The notes beneath the pieces are model-generated. The model was not told where the DNA came from, did no database searches, and saw only the letters and a list, made by a program, of their open reading frames with translations. Shown one piece after another: positions 56,575 through 64,000 of a stretch of DNA of 64,000 nt (position 1 is the first letter of the stretch; the number at the start of each line of letters is the position of its first letter). This stretch comes from Epiperipatus broadwayi. Its lineage: Eukaryota > Onychophora > Udeonychophora > Euonychophora > Peripatidae. Made by a program: the position numbers and the translations under genes. Where the stretch lies: positions 13,000,292-13,064,291 of the forward strand of contig JAQFVV010012402.1 in the NCBI GenBank assembly GCA_028023455.1, given 5' to 3'.

Positions 56575-58590
56575 AAATAATTTTTCCCAGAATGCTCATT
56601 TTTATCTTGCTGAATACTGTTTGGGTAACAGTGTTTAAGAAATTCATAATGGAGCTGACTGATCATGCATTATCTTTCTCACAATGCTTATCGGTACAAT
56701 TTTAAATGCTTAATTCTTCTTACTAAATATGTTTGCCTATGTAATATTTCATATATATATATATATGTGTAACCTAATATACTTTTTGCTATTAATCTTA
56801 ATTAATTCAACTTACTTTTTTTTAAAAAACTTGATTAGATATATTTAATATTTGTGACAAGCTTCAGATTTTTTTTTTGGCTTCAGTGTGTGAGCATTTA
56901 TCTAGAAATTATAATGAGGTCAAATATAAATTTCCATCTTAATATTAGATAATACCTACGCAGTGGCAGCAGCAATCAAAATCAATTCTTCATGAACTGA
57001 GTAATGATTTATCTGCAAGTCAAATCATTAGGAACGATTATAAAATGATGTGCAATGTTATTACTGATGGTCTCCATAAAAAGGTGAAAGTATTAACGTT
57101 ATTTATTTAATCACCTAAATATTAAATGTATGAATTATGTTGGTAGCAATAAATGTAAATATTGTATGAGATGTTTTATAAAAATATAAAGAAGTAGGTC
57201 AACTTTATTCAGAATAATTTTCATAACAATAATTGTTGACCTTTTCTTTGAACTTAAAATGTATAGATTCTTATGAAGTAAAAAGATAAATAAATATTTA
57301 GAAATAAATAGAAAAGTTATAGTAAAACAACAAATCTTTCTAAATAAAATTAAATTAAATGTTATTTTCTTTTGAAACGAAATGTTAACTTTTAACTAAT
57401 TCGTTCTTAATTTGCCATTTATCAATTTCGTCATTAACAAATTATGAAACAATCTATGAAAACACTTAAACATTCTTCTATAAAGTAATTTAAAAAATGA
57501 ACATTTTTCTAATAATAGACAAGATAGAAATGAATTTTATTGGAAGTTAATATATAAATTTTTAGTGATTTCCATTCGTTTAAATTTATTTTTCAAATTC
57601 ATCTTATATTTTTGCGTGATTCATTAAACAATAACGATATTTTATAAATATCATACCAAAAATTTAATCATCTACTAGTTGTAACTCTCCTTGAGATTAG
57701 TTTTCCTATTTAAAAGTCATTGTTACTGTGTTTTCTTTTCACTCTTCTATCCATAAGTTTATCTGGAATCTGTTTCATATAGCAATATTTTTTTTAACGT
57801 CATCATAGCGGCCATTTATAAATAAGTATGGCTCTTCTAACTCTAAAAGATAATATTAAAAAAGTAGAAAAAGATAAAAAATTAATAAACAAAGAGGGGG
57901 GGGGAGATTGGAGTTATAATTCTGCATATGGAATTGAAAATCTAAAATATAATTGCATAAAGTCATCCTCATTATTACAGTAAATGCAAGAAGATGATTG
58001 ATGGTACAAGATATTTACAATGACTAGATTCTAACCTAACCTAAATGATCCAAAATAATAAGGTAAAAGAAAAGAAAAAAGAAACGATATCAAAAAAGAG
58101 GTTTGAATGAGACAAAAATCAACTTTTTTATATGGTCTATTTTTCTTCCAAGTCCAATTAAAGTTCATCATAACGTTAGAGAAAAGACTAATATCTAAAA
58201 TACAATAATTTGCTCATCCAACTTTCATTTCCCATACGATATGTGAACATTTTGTCTACCGTTATCAATAATAAAAAACGTGTGCGATATATTAAAAAAT
58301 TTATTTAGCAAATGGATTTTTATTATAAAGAAATCTATAGAAACTCCACTGCTTTGTTAAGTATTTTAATTCTAAACAACTATGTGACTAAATCTGAGAT
58401 CACTAACAATGGGATTTATGTGTTTTTTATGACATTTGTATAAGTTGAATATAAAACAGATCATCACAGTGATCCTAGGTAACCTGGATCTGTTGAGAAA
58501 ACTCCAATAATGCATGGTCAAAATAATTATCTACAAAGAATCTTTCTATCTATCTCAATCAGGAATTTAAAAAATAAAAATAGTTTTATT
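56575..58590. other. AT-rich region, nothing recognised
   Basis: A run of about ten G at 57895-57904, an AT run near 56752, and otherwise low-complexity sequence. No supported ORF or repeat partner. Confidence 0.5.
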
Positions 58591-58617
58591 AATGACTTTT
58601 AACTAGTTTAGTATATG

Positions 58618-58870
58618 CGGGATTCGAACTCAGACTTTCACATGACCCACTACTCTCAGTGCCATCTTATATTGCTGACCCACCTGATCACACACATGTT
58701 GAAAAGATAAATAATCACCAATATACATATTTTGTGCTAAACTAACACGCATCATTTGATCCAGATTACCATCTCCACACATATATACAATCAGTACTCA
58801 GCTTTATATTAAGATAGCCAATCCTCATACTTTAATGGACATGCTTCAAACTACTCCAACCCACAACTCT
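58618..58870 (-). repeat. SINE-like element S3 with hammerhead-like motif
   Basis: Reverse complement of S1. It contains the B-box-like GATTCGAACTC at about 58621-58631 (reverse strand GAGTTCGAATC). The hammerhead segment spans 58713-58767: stem II GTGTT/AGCAC is a full five pairs with G-C at the base, stem I pairs TCAA with TTGG and AATC with GATT, and stem III is ATATGTAT. Three core bases have mutated (CTGATGA reads ATGATGC; GAA reads AAA). Stems are thus best here while the core is best in S1 and S2. Confidence 0.6.
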
Positions 58871-58916
58871 TCAGCCTTCCATTTCATTGAAAATCTGATG
58901 ACAGAATGTTCAAAAA

Positions 58917-58995
58917 GTAGTGGGTCATGTGAAAGTCTGAGTTCGAATCCCTTCATATATTACATATATAAATGCAGGTTTAAACCTGTACAATG
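58917..58995 (+). repeat. SINE-like fragment S4
   Basis: GTGGGTCATGTGAAAGTCTG, GAGTTCGAATCCC and TATATTACATATATAAATGC match S1 at about 535-610 and, reversed, the left end of S3. With S3 it forms an inverted pair around 58.87-58.92 kb. Confidence 0.6.
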
Positions 58996-58999
58996 TATT

Positions 59000-59525
59000 G
59001 CTTTAGTATATTAAATAATTGTTCCATGGTGATATCTATTATTTATGTAGATATAATTTTTAAATGTCTTCAAATAAAAAAAAATTAAACTAAAATAAAA
59101 TTGTGAAATTATTTGGAGGTAAATGGATAAAAATAAAAATAGTCTTCATAAAAAAATTATTTTCTGAAAATGGAATATAATAAAAAGATTTTGCTGGGTA
59201 TTAAATTGTCATCAATTTTCAGTGTGTTGGAAGCTGCTGCCAAAAACAAAATCTGTCATTTTATTGTAAATTTATTATTTTTTCATTTCTTAAAAAAAAG
59301 TTATATTATTATAGAAACTGAAGAAATAGCATATAGTTTCAGAGACGTTCCAAAGATGGGGGGGGGGGTTATCAGAATATAAATAGAAGTATTAAAATAA
59401 AATAGATGAAAGAATATCTAGTAGTTATATTACACAATTATTTTTTTAAAAAAACATGGGACAGAGGGGAATTTAATTTCTACCTCTTCACAACCTCTAA
59501 TTTTGTTTCCAGAAGCATTTACTTT
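59000..59525. other. AT-rich, nothing recognised
   Basis: Includes a run of ten G at about 59359-59368. The 70-codon frame at 59170-59382 has no recognisable domain. Confidence 0.5.
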
Positions 59526-59529
59526 TCTT

Positions 59530-59613
59530 CCAAAGCATAAGCTTGTGGTTAAGACCTGTAGAGGTCCCTAATATCGCATTTTTACATGCATATTCTTGAG
59601 GTTACAGCCTTAG
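59530..59613 (+). repeat. Half copy of the palindromic MITE at 61555-61736
   Basis: GCATAAGCTTGTGGTTAAGA, CCTGTAGAGGTCCCTAATAT and GAGGTTACAGCCTTAG align with the right arm of the MITE at 61648-61727. Only one arm is present. Confidence 0.6.
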
Positions 59614-59739
59614 TAAATATTACTACATTCATATGTAATTTACAATAATATGTTTAATGCAACTTCCTGGTTGTACTCATTTACCTATATGACAATTCAT
59701 ATTGTAATTATAATTTGTGTAAGTAGAAAGATTTGAATT

Positions 59740-59965
59740 TAGGATTTCTCAGTCTATATTTATCCTCCACCCCATCTCAAGCAACCAATACACATGTCCA
59801 TATACATGAAAAAAAGATAGATGATCTCCAATATCTGTATTTTATGCAGAACCAGTACCCATTAATGGGGACAGATCATAATCTCCCACACATATATACA
59901 ATCAGTGCTCAGTTTATATTAAGATAGCAATTCTTTAAACTTTACTGAACAGGCTTCAATCTTCT
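59740..59965 (-). repeat. SINE-like element S5
   Basis: Aligns with S3 through CCAATATCTGTATTTTATGC, ACACATATATACAATCAGTG and TTTATATTAAGATAGCAATT. The hammerhead core is no longer recognisable in this copy. Confidence 0.55.
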
Positions 59966-61152
59966 CACCCTTACAACTATTCAATCATTAATTTTATAAA
60001 AAAACTGACAATAGAACACTTAAAGTTCTTATTAATTTGGTATTGTAGTCATATCCATGTAGACATTATATCAATAAAATACCTCATATGAGTATACCAT
60101 ATAAGAAACATTCAGTATAAGCAAATTACATATTGCCTTCTAAGCAAATTAGCAGTAAATTATACTTTAAAAGAGAAGAAAATATTAACATTTGTTATTA
60201 AATCTTATTATGGATATTTCTTAGGTTATACAATTCTCTATATATCATTAGTTACATGTTAATATCATTTGTATTATTATTATAATTTTAAATCTAGATG
60301 TCTGAAAGGTAAAAATAACAGTGGAGTGTAAGCTATTATCTTCTTAATCCAATTCTTTAATAATAATCATAAACATTTCAGTTAAATTATCATTATTTTA
60401 CTAGTGAGCTTACAACACTCCTGAGATATATTTAATTGAGATATAACAGTATAAATAATATTTGATGACAAAACTTATAATTAATTTTAAACAACAACTG
60501 CTACATGTTAGCTTTAATGTTTAATGTTTGTCTTAATTTTTTAAATTTGTTTAATAATTATTATTTTTTAAAATGAATATGTTGCCATGGTTTTGCTTTA
60601 TTAATTTAAGCAATTGAAATGTTCAGGGTAGTTTAGCACACTAACAGAATTAAGAACTAGAAGCTATTGTTATCTCTATCAATTCTCAACTGTATTTTAG
60701 AAACATACAACTCAATTTGTTCAATGACTAAACCATATGGGTATTCATTGTCATATGACCTTTCAAGTAACTAACCATATGGTTATTATTTGTTTATATT
60801 TAAAAACTTTGCTATTGTCTCATACACAGTCAAAATAATTGATAAATTTCTCAATCCTGGATAAATAGTGTTAAATGAACTGTAACTTTTTTATTCTATT
60901 CTTATTTATTTTACTACAACTTTTGGTGCCCAGTATGTAGCCTGGTAAGGTAAATAAACAAAATTGATTAAAAAAACATACATAGATTGAATGAGGAATG
61001 TTTGATTAAAAGAAATATATGATAGATTCAAAGTAGCTTAAGAGACTTAGGTAGTTCTCTATTCTATCGTGTCAGCCGCTTCATGGTGCTATTTATATGC
61101 AAAAGCACAAATATGCCATTTACACAAACACCACCTATCTAGGCCTATATAT
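59966..61152. other. AT-rich region with a possible primer-binding-site-like word
   Basis: TTTTACTACA followed by ACTTTTGGTGCCCAGTATGT near 60911-60940 resembles an LTR 3' end followed by a tRNA primer site of the type TTGGTGCCCAACGTGG. No LTR partner or coding sequence accompanies it. Nothing else is recognised. Confidence 0.3.
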
Positions 61153-63298
61153 TGTAACGATCGGAAAGCAAGTGGAGATCGAATCTAACCGCAATCTGCA
61201 TTACAGGGGTGCCATCTAGGCATTTGAGCCTAGAAAAATTTATAAAGTAGGCAGATATGCGCTAATAAGATTCCACTTTATTTAAATATTCAGATCGTTA
61301 GCCCAAGTCACTAGCTCAGTGGAACAGCAGAGATTATAAAATATAACTTTATATCTTAAATATAAAAAAATAAAAGCCACTGCCAGAAATTAACACATAA
61401 AAATATTTATTTACGCACATATAAAATCATTCTAAATTTGAGGAATAAGTTTAACATTTTATATTTTTATATTAATCTTTAATTTTACATTTAAATAAAT
61501 TTCAATAATGAGTTTAATTATAAATTTATTAAATGCTCACTATTATTTCAGTAATAGTTTTAACAAGGCTGTAAACCTTAGCAATGAGCGTCTGAAAAAA
61601 TCGTCACTAGGGACCTCTGTAGGTCTTTAAAACACATGCTTCATAGCGTAAGCATGTGTTTTAAAGACCTACAGAGGTCCCTAGTGACGATTTTTTTAGA
61701 CACTCATTGCTAAGGTTTACAGCCTTGTTAAAACTAATAATGAGTTTAATATTTATTTAGTGAGTCGAGTATGAATAGACTATATAGATTGTATTTGAAA
61801 AGAAAATATTCTATCCCTTATTTAACCTTAGGCCAAATAGTTCGCAGTCAAACTGGCGTCAATCCATCTGATACATTTATGTATTCAATGTAGCATGAAA
61901 ATATGACAACACAAAATACTATACTGTCAGGAATGTACGTCTGAACAGTAAGTAGAGTTAGAGAAGACATTGTCTCTCCACCAACAGGAATGCTACATCT
62001 ATTGGCAAGTAGAGCAATAAACATAAAACTCCATAGGAATTGATTGCGGTCCTTTGCCGTCTTACAAACCCATCCATAGGCAAACAGAAGGTGTGTGGCA
62101 TATATATGCAATCCTGCCCATAGCGGATCTTATACTACATCTACTAATTACACAAATATATCCAATCCATTGAGCCAATTCAACTATGAAACGAATAACC
62201 TAAGATTACCCTCCCTTAATATAACTTTACAAAACTATAGCCATTCACGCCCGACTTAAATTTAACATTTATTATGTTCGCACAGATGAATTTTATAAAA
62301 TTTGTTTTAAAATGTTGAGTATAGATCGGCTGCACAGATTCCACGGTTAAAAACATTCCAAAATAAACACAAACGATCAAAATACAAAGTCACCGATAAT
62401 GTCAATTGCATAGGGAATACAAAAAAAACCCCAATGGTGTTCATCATAAGACACCGCAGTGACATGGTGACTTATATATTCCAATCGACTATGAAACAGC
62501 AACATAATTAACTGCTAATGAATCTATGCAACGTCTATACCCAACTTTAAATTTCATGCATTTAAATAATTTATACGATAAGTATTAATACAAATAAAAA
62601 AATAATAAAATGGAAATGATTTTTTTCAAAGCAAAACATATAAAATTTTAAACATTATCAATTGATTTTAAACTTAAAAGTCAGATAGAAGTTCATAAGC
62701 TTGAACAAAAGTTCTTAATTATTTTTAAATTTTAGAGTTCATGTCAATAGCTTACAGTAGAAGAAATCACTGCTCTTGATGTAAATTTCCACGGAGTCTT
62801 TATTTGAAAACCCGGTCAGATATTCCGGAGGTAGCATTAGCTGGTTCATTTTGGTATCACAGTCAGTTCATTTTTTAAAATAGAGAGAGAGTGTGATATG
62901 TCTGTCCTATCACCAACCCTCAAAAACAAACCGGAAAAAACTTGACTGGAACTCAATATTTTTCTTTTTATAGTCCTCCTATGGATTCCATGAACAAAAA
63001 CATCACTGTTCCATTTTTTTCATTATGGTCCAGGCCTTTATTTGCTTCCATTGGTCAAGCTAAAATTTTTCTTCTCTTATATATTTTTCATCTGACTTTT
63101 TAATTACACAGCTTTTGGATAATTAATAAACAATCATTTCCATTTACAGATTACAGGAATTAATTAATACCTGTTTTTATTTTTACTTACGTTATTTCTT
63201 TTTTTAAACTATTTTTATATTTAAATCTTTTTTTTATAAAAAAAAGTATGTTCAAATACCTTTTTTTATTTATAAAAAAAAAAAAATATTTTTAAAGT
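61153..63298 (-). repeat. Long LTR-like repeat Y6
   Basis: Starts on the plus strand as TGTAACGATCGG, the reverse of the ...CGTTACA end of the LTR families here. It matches Y1 (reversed) over nearly its full length, and Y2 and Y3 in parts. On the minus strand it has CCAAT (63054-63050) and TATAAAAAG (62972-62964). A palindromic MITE is inserted at 61555-61736. Its upstream end is cut by the 3' end of the RTE copy at 63302. Confidence 0.6.
61555..61736. mobile_element. Palindromic MITE, 182 bp
   Basis: Two ~85-bp arms, TAGTTTTAACAAGGCTG ... AACACATGCTT and their near-perfect reverse complement, are joined by an 8-nt loop (about 61642-61649). The word AATAATGAGTTTAAT lies on both sides (61505 and 61737), which may be a duplicated target. 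A half copy is at 59530-59613. There is no coding capacity; an autonomous partner is not in the window. Confidence 0.8.
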
Positions 63299-63301
63299 TT
63301 A

Positions 63302-64000
63302 GTCATCATTATCAACCATTATCAATCCACTGCAGGATGAAGGTCTCTCCAAGTTTAATCCATCTTCTCCGATCTTTAGCTTCTCTTCTCCACATCACCC
63401 CTACACATTTTCTTATTTCATCCATCCATCTTACATGTGGTCTCCTTCTGGGTCTTTTACAATCTCTTGGAATCCAATTTAAAATTTCAATTGTCCATCT
63501 ATTATCATCTCTTCTAGCAATATGTCCAGCCCAACTCCACTTCAATCTTTTAATTTTTTCAATGAGGTCAGTAACACCTGTTTGTTCTCTTACCCATACA
63601 TTGCGTTTTCGATCTCTTCTTGTTACTCCCAACATACATCTCTCCATACTTCTTTGAGTGGTCTGAAGTCTCTGTATTGATCTTCTATTAAGTGTCCAAG
63701 TCTCAGATCCATAAGTAAGAACTGGTAAAACACATTTGTTAAAAACCTTTCTTTTCAAACACATAGGCATATTTCCTTTTAATATCAAGTTATTTCTACC
63801 AAAAGCACTCCAACCAAGTTTAATTCTATGATTAATTTCCTCTATTATGTTTCCATCTGTATTAATAATCTGACCAAGGTATTTGTAACTCTTAACTTCT
63901 TCTAATTCATCATAATCAATCTTTATTTTCATATTTTGAGCAAATCGATTAAACATTACTTTAGTCTTTTTAACATTTATCTTTAGTCCTACTTTCATCT
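63302..64000 (-). CDS. RTE-type LINE ORF, C-terminal part, intact to the window edge
   Basis: An uninterrupted minus-strand frame of 228 codons (63998-63312) runs off the window. It covers the end of the reverse transcriptase and the C-terminal region: KINVKKTKVMFN, SYKYLGQIINTDGN, VLTYGSETWTLN, RLKWSWAGHIARRDDNRW and RRRPHVRWMDEIRKC, typical of RTE polyproteins. The same region in the copy at 22-25 kb is broken, so this is a younger insertion. The 3' end has an ATCATT-type tail at 63301. Whether the endonuclease and catalytic RT motifs are intact cannot be seen. The 106-codon plus-strand frame is a shadow. Confidence 0.88.

Noticed and set aside
63337-63657. 106-codon plus-strand ORF
   Set aside because: Shadow of the intact RTE frame on the minus strand.
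1-64000. CRISPR arrays, rRNA genes, bacterial operons or promoters
   Set aside because: No regularly spaced repeats with unique spacers, no rRNA-like conserved blocks and no prokaryotic gene spacing are present; the content is eukaryotic repeats.

Overview
This window is strongly AT-rich eukaryotic DNA with no bacterial-type gene organisation and no host gene I can recognise. Its content is almost entirely transposable elements: RTE-type and other non-LTR retrotransposons, a Ty3/gypsy LTR retrotransposon and several solo LTR-like repeats, hAT and pogo/Tigger DNA transposons, fold-back MITEs and SINE-like repeats. That mixture points to an invertebrate metazoan. The gypsy and RTE protein flavours resemble those common in arthropods, but I cannot name the lineage. 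A degenerate TTAGGG tract near 37.8 kb does not settle it.

Layout. 0-5 kb: a repeat also found at 25 kb, a SINE-like element, a 1.1-kb palindrome, a decayed reverse transcriptase (+) and a LINE 3' fragment (-). 5-10 kb: AT-rich filler plus four copies of a ~350-bp element with terminal inverted repeats. 10-15 kb: two copies of a ~0.85-kb segment, the second split by a 1.6-kb pogo/Tigger-like element at an exact TA target, and that element itself carries a LINE fragment. 16-17.6 kb: solo LTR. 22-25 kb: broken RTE LINE (-). 25.3-27.2 kb: complex, apparently single-copy sequence, the best candidate for host regulatory DNA. 27.3-34 kb: a cluster of long LTR-like repeats with CCAAT, CRE-like and TATA motifs. 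36.8-37.9 kb: tandem repeats and the telomere-like tract. 40.6-53.6 kb: a Ty3/gypsy element (-) with both LTRs, split by a ~5.7-kb LTR-like insertion. 53.6-55.05 kb: hAT transposase remnant fused to the upstream LTR. 56 kb and 58.6-60 kb: inverted repeat pairs and SINE-like copies. 61-63.3 kb: another long LTR-like repeat. 63.3 kb to the end: the C-terminal part of an uninterrupted RTE ORF (-).

The most notable signal is RNA-level. Three repeat families of unrelated sequence (copies near 0.45/3.75/58.7 kb, 6.2/8.7/9.3 kb and 56.1/56.4 kb) each contain a sequence that folds as a hammerhead ribozyme: C-U-G-A-N-G-A, a stem II, G-A-A, a short self-complementary stem III, the cleavage nucleotide, and a stem I that closes with the upstream flank. 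In one family paired positions appear to covary between copies. Hammerheads with very short stem III are known from newt satellite DNA, SINE-like repeats and Penelope-like elements. Three families in 64 kb suggests that small self-cleaving retroelements are a major component of this genome.

All coordinates of non-coding repeats come from reading by eye and are approximate unless a target-site duplication fixes them.
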